NCBI RefSeq assembly: GCF_011303555.1
Contig: NZ_CP049868.1
Span: forward strand, 2,418,001 to 2,482,000
DNA from: Pedobacter sp. HDW13
Lineage (GTDB): Bacteria; Bacteroidota; Bacteroidia; Sphingobacteriales; Sphingobacteriaceae
Reading direction: 5' to 3'
Length of the DNA: 64,000 bases
Below are positions 8,600 to 18,900 of this stretch, piece by piece. A program made the translations under genes and the position numbers. The notes beneath the pieces are model-generated. The model made no database searches. It saw nothing but the letters and a program-made list of their open reading frames with translations, and had not been told where the DNA came from. Positions within the stretch are counted from its first letter, which is position 1; every line of letters starts with the position of its first letter.

Positions 8600-10144
8600 A
8601 TGCATAAAAACTTCCTATACGCACTTTTATCCTTAACTGTATTGCCTTATATATTAAATGCACAACCTTTATCAAAAATTGCACCAAAAAGGGAGTTTAG
8701 GGGGGTATGGGTAGCAACTGTTACTAATATCGACTGGCCTTCCAAGCCAGGACTAACTGTCGATCAGCAAAAACAAGAGCTTATTGGTATTCTTGAACGC
8801 CATAAAAGTCAGGGTATGAATGCCATTATTTTGCAGGTAAGGCCTGCGGCCGATGCTTTTTATGCCAAATCGAGAGAACCATGGAGCCAATGGTTAATGG
8901 GTAAACAAGGCCTGGCGCCGGCTGCGGGTTACGATCCACTGGCTTTTGCTATTAAAGAAGCACATTTTAGGGGAATGGAATTACATGCATGGTTTAATCC
9001 TTATCGTGCAAGTATGAGTAGCAATGCTGTTTTGAGCGAAAACCATGCTTACCGTAAGCACCCCGATTGGTTTTTTACTTATGGTGGCAAAAAACAATTC
9101 GATCCGGGGATTCCTGAAGTTAGGGAATACATTGTGCAGGTAATTCTGGATGTGGTAAAGGAATACGATGTGGACGGCATTCATTTCGACGATTATTTTT
9201 ATCCCTATAAAGTAGAAGGGCAAGCCATTAATGATGGCAATACTTTTTATAAATACCCTAACAATTTTTCGGACATTAAAGACTGGAGGCGCAACAACGT
9301 TGATTTGTTGATTAAACAGTTGGATGATAGTATTCATCATTACAAAAAATGGGTAAAATTCGGGATCAGCCCGTTTGGTATCTGGAAAAATAAAAATGAA
9401 GACCCTGAAGGTTCAGCTACCAGTGGTTTATCTAATTATGCCGAGCTTTTTGCCGATAGCCGCAAATGGGTTAAAGAAGGTTGGGTAGATTACATTAACC
9501 CTCAGATTTATTTTACATTTACCAGGAGGGTTGCTCCTTATGGTGTTTTGGTTGATTGGTGGAGCAACAATACCTTTGGCAGGCATGTTTATATTGGCCA
9601 GGGGGCTTACCTCGTAAATTCGAGAGCTGAGGCCGCATGGAAAAATATGAGCGAAATTCCTAATCAGATCAGGTATTTAAGAGAGAATAACCGGATTCAG
9701 GGAAGCGTGTTTTTTAGTTCAAAGTCTTTGAGTACAGTAGCAAAGGCAGTAGGAGATTCGTTAAAGAACGATTTTTATAAATATCCGGCTTTGCCGCCGC
9801 AAATGCCCTGGCTGGATGAAGTGCCACCAAACGCGCCGCTGGCCCTAACCGCCGATGCCATGAAGGATGGGGTACACCTGAAATGGCAACTTCCACTAAA
9901 AGCCAAAGATGGCGAAACCGCTACGGGCTTTGTGGTTTATCGCTTTAGCGAGGGAGAGAAGATTTCGGTACTTGATCCTAAAAACATCATCAAAATAAGT
10001 TTTGAAGATTACCTTTCGTTTATTGATACCGGAGTAGAAAGCGGAAAGCGCTATAGTTACCTGGTAACGGCTTTAGATCGCTTAAAAAATGAAAGTGAAC
10101 CTAGCGGCCCTGTTGGTGTAGAAGTGCCGCTAGCGAAAGAATAA
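8600..10144 (+). CDS. Glycosyl hydrolase-like 10 family protein (DUF187, DigH-type)
   Basis: The 514-residue exported protein has a signal peptide (about 1-21, ending LNAQ). A GHL10/DUF187 (beta/alpha)8 domain spans about 30-380 and includes REFRGVWVATVTNIDWPSK, QVRPAADAFY, HAWFNPYR and DGIHFDDYFYPY, where the paired aspartates are the likely catalytic region. A fibronectin-type-III-like domain follows (about 405-510). E. coli DigH (YddW), from the same family, cleaves denuded peptidoglycan glycan strands. Here a role in peptidoglycan sugar release would fit the nearby anmK, nagB and NagX-like genes. It converges with the lacI gene with only four bases between stops. The precise substrate is inferred. 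Confidence 0.8.
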   Translation: MHKNFLYALLSLTVLPYILNAQPLSKIAPKREFRGVWVATVTNIDWPSKPGLTVDQQKQELIGILERHKSQGMNAIILQVRPAADAFYAKSREPWSQWLMGKQGLAPAAGYDPLAFAIKEAHFRGMELHAWFNPYRASMSSNAVLSENHAYRKHPDWFFTYGGKKQFDPGIPEVREYIVQVILDVVKEYDVDGIHFDDYFYPYKVEGQAINDGNTFYKYPNNFSDIKDWRRNNVDLLIKQLDDSIHHYKKWVKFGISPFGIWKNKNEDPEGSATSGLSNYAELFADSRKWVKEGWVDYINPQIYFTFTRRVAPYGVLVDWWSNNTFGRHVYIGQGAYLVNSRAEAAWKNMSEIPNQIRYLRENNRIQGSVFFSSKSLSTVAKAVGDSLKNDFYKYPALPPQMPWLDEVPPNAPLALTADAMKDGVHLKWQLPLKAKDGETATGFVVYRFSEGEKISVLDPKNIIKISFEDYLSFIDTGVESGKRYSYLVTALDRLKNESEPSGPVGVEVPLAKE

Positions 10145-10148
10145 AAGG

Positions 10149-11171
10149 TTAAACAGCCTTCTTATTGGTCGATTCTCTTTCTACAACAGTAGGATCGAGC
10201 ACAATATGTTCCATACCAGAGTATGGGTTTTGCTGGTTAATCATTTTCAGAAACATTTTAGCACATGCTTTGCCGATTTGAGGTGCATGCTGATCTATTG
10301 TAGATAAATTAGGTGTAATGTAGGCAGAAAAGGCCTCATTGGCAAAACCAATAACGCCAATTTCGGGCGGGGTTTCATCAATTTCTTTAAGCTTTTTAAT
10401 TACGCCTACAGCCGTAAAATCATCTCCCGCAATAATGGCGTCGGGTTTGTTCCGGCTGCGCATCAGTTTACCTGCACCAAAACGGCCATCTTTAATGGAA
10501 AGGCCACCAAAAATAATGTGCTCCTCTATTAACGGCAGGTCATTATCGGCAAGTGCCGCTTTATAGCCCTCCAGGCGATCGTTAAATATCTTAATCTGGT
10601 GAATAGTAGTTACAAAAGCAATTTTTTTATAGCCGTTATCAATTAAATGTTGCGTAGCTATATAGCCAGCCCTAAAGTCATCGAGGGTAATGGTAGGCAC
10701 CTTTAAATCTGCATTTACTCGATCAAATAAAATTAGGGGTTTATTCTGTTTAACAATTTCGGCAAAGTGGCTTACATCTTGCGTTTCTAACGATAGTGAA
10801 GCCATAATTCCATCAACCTGTGCCTCTAATAATGTTTTTACGCCGTTTATCTCATTCTCTACCGATTCGTTAGATTGATAGATAATTACACGATATCCGC
10901 TGTCTTTTAAGCCATCTTCTATGCAGTGTATAATGGAAGCAAAAAAATGAGCCTGTACGCTAGGTACAATAACCCCAATAATGTGCGTTTTGCCCGATTT
11001 TAGTGCCGAGGCCAACTTGTTTGGGCTATAATTCAATTTTTTAGCCATATCTACCACCGCTTTTCGTGTGGTATCGCTTATGGCCGGAAAGCCACTCAAT
11101 GCCCGTGAAACGGTAGATACCGTAACATTCAGCTCTTTTGCAATGTCGTATATAGTGGTTTTCTTTTTCAA
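10149..11171 (-). CDS. LacI-family transcriptional regulator
   Basis: The 340-residue protein has an N-terminal LacI helix-turn-helix (TIYDIAKELNVTVSTVSRAL, residues 5-24) with the hinge motif NKLASALKSGKT. A periplasmic-binding-protein-like sugar sensor domain follows (about 62-335). It sits at the head of the NagX-like/nagB block on the same strand. Two LacI-style palindromes with a central CG are present in the window, one between nagB and anmK and one before the GH92 gene. They are candidate operators. The effector is probably a sugar or sugar phosphate from amino-sugar metabolism, which is inference from context. Confidence 0.88.
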   Translation of the reverse strand: MKKKTTIYDIAKELNVTVSTVSRALSGFPAISDTTRKAVVDMAKKLNYSPNKLASALKSGKTHIIGVIVPSVQAHFFASIIHCIEDGLKDSGYRVIIYQSNESVENEINGVKTLLEAQVDGIMASLSLETQDVSHFAEIVKQNKPLILFDRVNADLKVPTITLDDFRAGYIATQHLIDNGYKKIAFVTTIHQIKIFNDRLEGYKAALADNDLPLIEEHIIFGGLSIKDGRFGAGKLMRSRNKPDAIIAGDDFTAVGVIKKLKEIDETPPEIGVIGFANEAFSAYITPNLSTIDQHAPQIGKACAKMFLKMINQQNPYSGMEHIVLDPTVVERESTNKKAV

Positions 11172-11213
11172 TTTTTGAATTAGCGGTCGATTTAATAATA
11201 GGTTATAAATGTA

Positions 11214-12373
11214 CTAAACCTTAATAATAATGTTCTTTTTGTACATGAAATATAATAATACATAGAAGCCCAGTACGTAGGTAACGGCCCAAACCAGCGA
11301 GGCATTTATTGGGCTAAAAAAGGGAGTATAACAAGTTTCATAAAACCTGACCAACAATCCGGTCTTTGTTCCGTCGGGTTTGGTAACCTGAATGAGATTT
11401 AACACCCGGGGCATTAAACCTGCCAAAAAGAAAACGGTGATGGCGTTAACACCGTATACGACGAACGGGGTTGTAAATTTCCTGTAGCCCTGTACATCAA
11501 TAATCCAGTAACATAGCGCGAGGCCAATGCTTGCCAATCCGCCTGCGTAAAGTACGTAAGGGCTTGTCCAAAGTGCTTTATTGATAGGAAACTGTAAATC
11601 CCAAAGCAGTCCCAGTATAATAGCAGCTATGCCTGCGGTAAAAAGCCAGGCTACTTTTGTGGCGTTATCTACATCTTTTCGGCGCATCCAAACGCCAACC
11701 AAAATGCCAAATAAGCAAGTGCCAACAGCTGGTAGCGTGCTTAAGATCCCTTCGGGATCCCATGTTTTTGATGAGGCCCAGGTATGCGCTTCAGTTAAAA
11801 TGCCTCTATCAATCCAGGCCGCTAAATTGGTTTCTTTTTCTAAGTTAGGATAACCTACACCAGGTACTGGGATAAAAGTCATTAAAGCCCAATACACTGC
11901 CAGGATAATAATTAATGTTTTAAATATCGTTTTTTCCGAAGCTTTGAGAAAGATGATACTGCAGATGATAAAAACTATGCCTATTCTTTGCAAAACACCC
12001 AATAACCTAACCGTTTGGAAAGCTTCGAGAATGGTACTTTCTGTTGTAATTGCGCTGATGATTTTTCCAAAAATGGCTAAAAAGAATCCTAGTAAGTAAA
12101 GTATAAGCCCCGTTTAATGGCCTTAATGATGGTTTTTTTATGTATGGCCGGATCGATTTTGCTACTACTCATGGCAAAAGCAATGGATACGCCAACAATC
12201 CAAAGGAAAAAAGGAAAGATTAAATCTGTTGGTGTGCATCCGTTCCATTCAGCATGTTCTAAAGGAGCATAAATATGTCCCCAACTACCCGGATTGTTCA
12301 CTAAAATCATTGCGGCTACCGTTAATCCCCTAAAAAAATCGAGTGAAAGCAATCGTTGTTTAGTTTCGGTCAT
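11214..12373 (-). pseudogene. NagX-like heparan-alpha-glucosaminide N-acetyltransferase family protein, frameshifted
   Basis: Two reading frames encode one polytopic membrane protein. The N-terminal part starts at 12373 (SLDFFRGLTVAAMILVNNPG, then PTDLIFPFFLWIVGVSIAFAM), the signature of the DUF1624/DUF5009 (NagX, HGSNAT-like) family. It ends at a TAG just after KAIKRGL. The other frame continues at once with LILYLLGFFLAIFG, then VLQRIGIVF and about eight more membrane helices to 11214. One extra G in the minus-strand run GGGG (12108-12111) would restore a single protein of about 385 residues. The family is linked to GlcNAc uptake or acetylation in Bacteroidetes and Xanthomonas. The gene may be intact in the organism, with the break being a sequencing error. 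Confidence 0.8.
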
Positions 12374-12495
12374 GGTTAGTTGGTTTGAGAAAACTAATTT
12401 ATAGTATTGTTTTTACAATGAGAAATAACTTGCTTACGAAGTTTAGCCAGGTATGGTTCTTCTGGCCTTTAAGACTTCGGAGGGCGGATAAAAAA

Positions 12496-12525
12496 AATCC
12501 TGCTTTGAGCAAACAAAGCAGGATT
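12496..12525 (-). terminator. Terminator of the nagB-PIG-L gene
   Basis: A perfect 12-bp stem (AATCCTGCTTTG with CAAAGCAGGATT) has a six-base loop. On the minus strand it is followed by a T-rich tract (TTTTTTTATCC), as expected for termination after the nagB stop at 12544. Confidence 0.85.
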
Positions 12526-12543
12526 GATATCGATCAACTAAAA

Positions 12544-14469
12544 CTAATCTTCAAATTTCCAGCGTACAAAAGCTTCCATGGCTTCGTATTCTGCAAGTCC
12601 CAAATCATCGTAAGCCTTAGCTGTTTCGCGGTTACGGTCTTCGGCACGTTGCCAGAATTCTCTTGAATCATCGCCAGGGAAAACAGCTCTGTCTTTTTGG
12701 CTCTGGTGTTTGAAAATCGCATATTTTTTACGCTCAAGTTCTTGCGGAGAAATTGGCACAGCCATTTCGATTTCGTGTGTTTCGAATTCGTGCCATGCGC
12801 CACGGTACATCCATAACCAGCAATCCTGAGCCCATGCTTCAGTTTTACGCAGGCGTTTTAAAGCTGCAAGTATAATATTGAAGCAAACAATGTGCGTGCC
12901 ATGTGGATCTTCGAAATCGCCGGCAGCATAAACTTGGTGAGGCTTAACTTTTTGCAAAAGCTCCATGGTTAACTCGATGTCGGCATCGGTTACCGGATTT
13001 TTTTGCACTTTGCCACTTTCGTAGAAAGGAAGTGCCTGGAAGTGAATGTGATCATCTTCTAAACCACAATATCTCGCTCCGGCAATGGCTTCTCCTTTTC
13101 TGATTAAGCCTTTAACGGTTTGAATCTCCGGAGTATCTATCTGGTTTGGTTTTTTCTGCTCAATAAAGGTTCTCATGTTGTTGTAAAGTTCCTTTAAATG
13201 CGAGTTATCCATGCCCATTTTCTCAGTAAAATCTACGTTGAATTCTACAAAGCGAAGTGCGTCGTCATCCCAAACTGCCGTGTTTCCGGAAGTTTGATAA
13301 GCTACGTGTACATCATGTTTCTGATCAACCAGACGGATAAATGTACCACCCATTGAAATTACATCATCATCAGGGTGTGGCGAAAAGATAATTACTCTTT
13401 TCTTAGCTGGTTCGGCTCTTTCCGGACGCTGAGAATCGTCGGCATTTGGTTTACCACCTGGCCAGCCTGTAATAGTGTGTTGTAATTTGTTAAAGATATG
13501 GATGTTGATATTGTACACCGGCCCTTTTTCGGTAGCCAGTTGTGCCATACCATTGTTGTTGTAATCGTCTTCAGTTAATTTTAAGATTGGCTTATTTAAA
13601 GTATTGGCCAACCAAATTACTGCTTTACGGATTAAAGCATCGGTCCAGATACAATCTTTTACCAACCATGGAGTATCAAAACGGGTTAAATCCGAAGCTG
13701 CCGGAGCATCAAGAATGAATTCAACATGATCAGATAACTGAAGAAATGTAGCTGGTACATCGCCAGAAATTTCTCCTTCTACCGCTTTTTTAATGATCGA
13801 AGCTTTTTTACGGCTCCAAGCCATTAATATAATTTCCCTTGCTTTGAAAATGGTACCAATACCCATGGTAATGGCCTTAGTTGGTACAAAGGTTTTACCA
13901 CCGAAATCGCGCGCAGCATCACGGCGGGTAAGGTCATCAAGAGTAACTAAACGTGTTCCCGAGTTTGGTGCAGAGCCCGGCTCGTTGAAACCGATGTGAC
14001 CAGTACGACCAATACCCAGGATCTGGATATCAAGACCGCCTAAATCACCAATTTTCTTTTCGTAATCTAAACAAAACGCCGGAATGTCTTCAAGTGCAAG
14101 CGTTCCGTCCGGAATGTGAACATTATTTTTATCGATGTCGATGTGATCGAAAAGGTTCTCGTTCATAAAAGTAACGTAACTCTGTGCCGCAGTTGGCGCC
14201 ATCGGATAATACTCATCCAGGTTGAACGTAATTACGTTTTTGAAACTTAAACCTTCTTCTTTGTGCAGTCTAACCAGTTCGGCATATACTGCAATTGGAG
14301 TAACACCTGTTGCTAAGCCCAGTACTGCAGGTGCGTTGTTTGCTTGTTTTGATTTAATGAGCTCCGCGATGCGGTTTGCTACATTAATGGAAGCAATTTT
14401 TGGATTTTCGAACACGCTTACGGGTAGTTTCTCGAAACGTGTCTCCTCCAGTAAATTTAATCTAGCCAT
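12544..14469 (-). CDS. nagB: Glucosamine-6-phosphate deaminase fused to a PIG-L deacetylase-like domain
   Basis: The 641-residue protein has two domains. Residues 1-270 are NagB, with LATGVTPIAVYAEL, the catalytic-region NLDEYY and GIGRTGHIGFNEPGS. This half converts glucosamine-6-phosphate to fructose-6-phosphate and ammonia. Residues about 350-630 are a PIG-L/LmbE domain with the zinc motif PHPDDD and a later AGDFEDPHGTH that supplies a histidine ligand. PIG-L enzymes remove N-acetyl groups from GlcNAc-containing substrates, so the fusion could deacetylate and deaminate in sequence. The architecture recurs in Bacteroidetes. The gene diverges from anmK. A LacI-type palindrome lies between them. 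Whether the second domain acts on GlcNAc-6-phosphate is untested here. Confidence 0.9.
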   Translation of the reverse strand: MARLNLLEETRFEKLPVSVFENPKIASINVANRIAELIKSKQANNAPAVLGLATGVTPIAVYAELVRLHKEEGLSFKNVITFNLDEYYPMAPTAAQSYVTFMNENLFDHIDIDKNNVHIPDGTLALEDIPAFCLDYEKKIGDLGGLDIQILGIGRTGHIGFNEPGSAPNSGTRLVTLDDLTRRDAARDFGGKTFVPTKAITMGIGTIFKAREIILMAWSRKKASIIKKAVEGEISGDVPATFLQLSDHVEFILDAPAASDLTRFDTPWLVKDCIWTDALIRKAVIWLANTLNKPILKLTEDDYNNNGMAQLATEKGPVYNINIHIFNKLQHTITGWPGGKPNADDSQRPERAEPAKKRVIIFSPHPDDDVISMGGTFIRLVDQKHDVHVAYQTSGNTAVWDDDALRFVEFNVDFTEKMGMDNSHLKELYNNMRTFIEQKKPNQIDTPEIQTVKGLIRKGEAIAGARYCGLEDDHIHFQALPFYESGKVQKNPVTDADIELTMELLQKVKPHQVYAAGDFEDPHGTHIVCFNIILAALKRLRKTEAWAQDCWLWMYRGAWHEFETHEIEMAVPISPQELERKKYAIFKHQSQKDRAVFPGDDSREFWQRAEDRNRETAKAYDDLGLAEYEAMEAFVRWKFED

Positions 14470-14587
14470 TTTTTTTATATGGATTTTAATGTACGGAGCA
14501 GTAAATATAGAGAGTTATGCCCAATTTTTAACACAGGATATTTACTTTTATTGCAAGTATTTTTATAAAATTGAGTTAACGGTGCAG

Positions 14588-14599
14588 ACAAACGTTTGT
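14588..14599. promoter_or_regulatory. Candidate LacI-family operator between nagB and anmK
   Basis: ACAAACGTTTGT is a perfect 12-bp palindrome with a central CG, the classic shape of LacI-family operators. It lies 22 bases before anmK in the divergent intergenic region. The nearby LacI gene (10149-11171) is the obvious candidate binder. Confidence 0.6.
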
Positions 14600-14621
14600 T
14601 CGTTTTTAAGTAAAAATTAAT

Positions 14622-15818
14622 ATGAACACACAGATCCAAAAGTTGTACGAAAAAGCAACTAAAAGCGAGCGTTTAATTATAGGGTTAATGAGTGGTACCT
14701 CTATGGATGGGCTGGATATTGCACTCTGTTCGGTTAAAAATAGCGGCTCCGATACCGACATAAAAATTCTGGCATTTAAAACCGGCGATTATACCGATAA
14801 TTTCAGAGCCAAGATTAAAGCTGTTTTTTCTAAGAAAGAGGTCGATTTGCAGTTGGTTTGCCTCATGAACGAGCACATTGCCAATACGCATGCCCAATTA
14901 ATTAACGAAGCTCTACAGGAGTGGGGATACGATAATGGAGCCATCGACTTTATTGCCAGCCACGGACAAACCATTTTTCATGCACCTAAATCCTTGCATC
15001 AGCTCGAAGATTACCCGAACGGAACCTTACAGATAGGAGATGGAGATCATATCGCACTTAAAACGGGGATCATTACACTTTCCGATTTCAGGCAGAAACA
15101 TTTAGCGGCAGGAGGAGAGGGCGCACCATTGGCGGTTTATGGCGATTATCTGATCTTTTCTAAAGCAGGAGAAGACCGGGTAATGCTAAATATTGGTGGA
15201 ATTGCAAACTTTACCTACCTACCTGGAAGTACCGAGGCCAGCGCAGTTTTTTCTACAGATGTTGGCCCGGGCAATACTTTAATGGATCAGTACATGCAAA
15301 AATATTTTGATCGGTTTTATGATAAAAATGCCGAAGTGGGGAGTGCTGGTCAATTAAACGAAAAGCTTTTGCATACATTATTGGATTGTAGTTTCTTTGA
15401 GCTTGGTTTTCCTAAAACAACAGGCCCCGAATTATTTAATCTCGAATACCTGAGCAATGCGCAGCAGCAATCGGGTACCACTGATATTCCAAAAGCGGAT
15501 GTGATGGCTACTTTATGTCACTTTTCGGCACGCACCATCGCTGATGCCATTAGGCGATGTTTTGGTCAGCAGGCGAAAGCCTCGGTTTATATGAGTGGCG
15601 GTGGTATGCACAATCCTTTACTGGTAAAACTGCTGCATAACGAATTGCCTTTTTGTAATTTCTTAACCACTGAAGATTTGAAGATCAATCCTGATGCTAA
15701 AGAAGCTGTTTTATTTGCTGTTTTAGCCAACGAAACCCTTTGTGGTAAGCCGATAAGTTTTGGAAACAGGCAAGGTGTACCGGCGGTTTGTATGGGTAAG
15801 ATCAGTTTGCCCGAATAG
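14622..15818 (+). CDS. anmK: Anhydro-N-acetylmuramic acid kinase (AnmK)
   Basis: The 398-residue kinase converts 1,6-anhydro-MurNAc from peptidoglycan turnover to MurNAc-6-phosphate. Visible motifs are the N-terminal LMSGTSMDGLD (about residues 23-33), ASHGQTIFH, NIGGIANFTYLP and DVGPGNTLMDQY, typical of the ASKHA fold of this family. The length is typical of the family (about 370-400). It diverges from the nagB fusion gene, with a shared LacI-type palindrome upstream. The next enzyme, MurQ etherase, is not in this window. Cytosolic. Confidence 0.94.
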   Translation: MNTQIQKLYEKATKSERLIIGLMSGTSMDGLDIALCSVKNSGSDTDIKILAFKTGDYTDNFRAKIKAVFSKKEVDLQLVCLMNEHIANTHAQLINEALQEWGYDNGAIDFIASHGQTIFHAPKSLHQLEDYPNGTLQIGDGDHIALKTGIITLSDFRQKHLAAGGEGAPLAVYGDYLIFSKAGEDRVMLNIGGIANFTYLPGSTEASAVFSTDVGPGNTLMDQYMQKYFDRFYDKNAEVGSAGQLNEKLLHTLLDCSFFELGFPKTTGPELFNLEYLSNAQQQSGTTDIPKADVMATLCHFSARTIADAIRRCFGQQAKASVYMSGGGMHNPLLVKLLHNELPFCNFLTTEDLKINPDAKEAVLFAVLANETLCGKPISFGNRQGVPAVCMGKISLPE

Positions 15819-15933
15819 CTCGGATTGGCGTTAGTGTCTGATTGTAAAGTAGTTTGTGTAGCTTAAAAATTTGGTTTGTGCAGTATTTTGTTTAATTTGT
15901 TTTAAACTAATCTTCAACCCAAAACCAAATTTT

Positions 15934-18900
15934 ATGGAAAAAAGTTACCTAAAATGGTTGTCAAAGCTCTTCGTAATTTTGATGATCCCATTTCTGTTAC
16001 TCTTATTTACAGGAATGGCACAAGCACAAAGCAAACGGTACACCATTAGCGGCAAGGTTACCGATGCAGCTAACAGCGATCCTATACCTGGAGCAGTTGT
16101 TAAAATATTAAATACCACTTTGGCTACCAGTACCGATGCTAACGGAGCTTATAACTTTTCGGTTGATTTAAATCCCGGAAAATACCAGCTTCAGTTTTCT
16201 TATGTGGGCTATAAAAGTAGCCTTCAATCAGTTGATTTGGGCGCAAATGATAAAGTACAGGTAAGCGTAAAGCTTAGTGGCGATGCTGTAGGTCTTGATG
16301 AAGTTATTGTTACAGGCACCTCGCAGGGAACTACCCGTAAACAGTTAGGTAGTTATGTAAGTACTGTAAAAGGTGATGATTTAAACAAAGCGCCCAGCGG
16401 AAATGCCCTTGCCTCATTGCAGGGAAAAACACCTGGAGCACAGATTAGCCAGAACTCAGGCGATCCCGCTGGAGGAATTTCTGTTCGTTTAAGAGGTATA
16501 AGTTCTGTTAATTCATCATCTGAACCACTCTATATCATTGATGGTGTAATAATAAATAACTCTACTACAAGGGTAACCAATACGTCTGGCAATTACGACA
16601 ATATTAACAATGGCATCCAGGTAGGAAGCCTCGGACAGAATAGGATGGTGGATATTAGTCCGGCAGATATTGACCACATTGAGGTTTTAAATGGCGCTGC
16701 GGCAGCGGCAATTTATGGTTCAAGGGCAAATGCAGGTGTAATTCAGATTTTTACCAAACGCGGGAAAAGCGGTGAGCCGCAGGTAAGTTTCAATACCAGC
16801 CTGACCATTAGCGAACTCCGGAAGCAGATTGAGGTAAATCAGGCACCAATTAAGTTTGGTGGATCTGTTGATGCGCAAACACAGGATATTTTAACCCCAA
16901 CTTTAACTAATACCACCGCCGTTACCCGCTATAATTATCAGGATTATATTTTTCGCACAGGGGTAGGCACAGATAATTCCGTATCAGTTTCGGGTGGAAA
17001 TGACAATACGAAATTTTATACTTCGGCCGGGTATTTTGCTAATCAGGGAATTATTAAGAATACCAATTTCAGAAGGATGAACTTTAGGGCTAATCTCGAT
17101 CAGAAAATCAATAACTGGGCAAAAATTACTGCCGGATTTAATTATATCCATAGCGATGCAAATGAAAAGCCAGACGGAAATTCTTTTTTCTCACCAATGA
17201 ACTCCGTAACCATTATCGGTAATTTTCATGACCTTTTCACCAGAGACGCTTCAGGTAACCTGAAATCTGTTGGTGAACGTGGAAGAGTGAATCCAGTTTC
17301 CGTAATTGAAGACATCAAACAACGGCAGTTTACTAATCGCATTATTGCTAACGCGGGAATAAAGTTAACGCCAGTTAAAAATCTTACCATCGATTACACC
17401 ATGGGGGTTGATAATAGTATTCAAAACGGAACCACTTACATTCCGCCCTTCGCTTATAATGTAAGTACAGGTTTTTATGGTGGCGGACCAACTCTTGATC
17501 CGTCTTTAAATGGATATGCCAGTGCCGCAAATGCAACTACAACTTTATTTAACAACGAACTGAATTTTACTTATGATGCAAAAATATCAGACGCATTAAG
17601 TTCTACCACACAACTAGGAGGTTCTTTCCAGTATCAAAAGGATTTGTTCAGCTTGCTAAATGGCCGCGGACTTGCACCTTTTGTACAAACGGTTAACGGG
17701 GCAAGCACCATCTTAACGAATAACGATAACAGGTCTGAATTCTCGATTAGCGGGGCCTATTTGCAGCAGAATTTTAAATATAAGGACCATTTATTTGTAA
17801 CAGGTGCAGTTAGGGTCGATCAATCAACAGTTTTCGGAGAAAATAACCGGACGCAATTCTATCCAAAAGCAAACGTGAGTTACGTTTTATCTTCAGCTGA
17901 TTATTGGAAAAATCTGGGAGTTTCTTCATGGTGGAATGCACTTAAATTTCGTGCGGCATATGGCGAATCAGGAAACTTAACCGGTATCGGCGCCTACGAT
18001 AGGTTTAATGTATATACTCCAGGCGCAATTACCAGTAAAACATCTTTAACGTCAAGCAGTATTCTTGCCAATACAGGTGTAAAGCCGGAGCGCCAAAAAG
18101 AATTGGAAATCGGTACCGATATGTCGTTTTTCAATAATCGCTTAGGCTTAACATTTAGCTGGTACGATAAACGGGTTAAGGATGTATTGCTTAATGTGAT
18201 TGTAGCACCAACCATAGGTTATTCGAGCGTACTGGATAACATTGGAGGCACATTAAAAAATAAAGGAATTGAGCTGATGTTAACTGGTGTACCGGTTAAA
18301 ACAACCGATTTTACCTGGACGGCCACTTTGATTTATAACCGCAACAGGAACAAAATTGTAGGTTCAGGTGCGCAAAGGTTGATTGCAACTAATGCCGGGG
18401 CACCGGTATCAATCACCGATGGATATCCTGTAGGGGTTTTTTATGGAACTTTCTTCGCACGAAATAGCGATGGTAGCTTATTAACAAATGCCCTGGGGAT
18501 TCCGCAAACAGAGTTGGGTAAGCAACTAACTTCTACCACTTACGATCCGCAACGAACCAATGGTCAACCTTCGGGTGCTGTTCTGCGTAAAGTATTAGGC
18601 GACCCAAATCCTGATTACACGGGATCTTTAGTGAATGATTTTACTTATAAAAAACTAAGCCTCCATATTCAGTTAGATGCCGTTCAGGGTGGGGATATAT
18701 GGAACGCCGATTGGAGGACCCGCCAGGGGGTAGGTAATGGTAAAGTAACCGAAGCTGAAGATTTAGGGCAATTGCCAAGAGGTTACGTGGCAGGAGTGTA
18801 TAATGTAGAAGAATGGCGTATAGATGATGGTTCTTTTGTAAAACTGAGAGAAATTTCGCTGAGTTATAACATAGGCAAAGTGAAATTTGTAAAAGACTTG

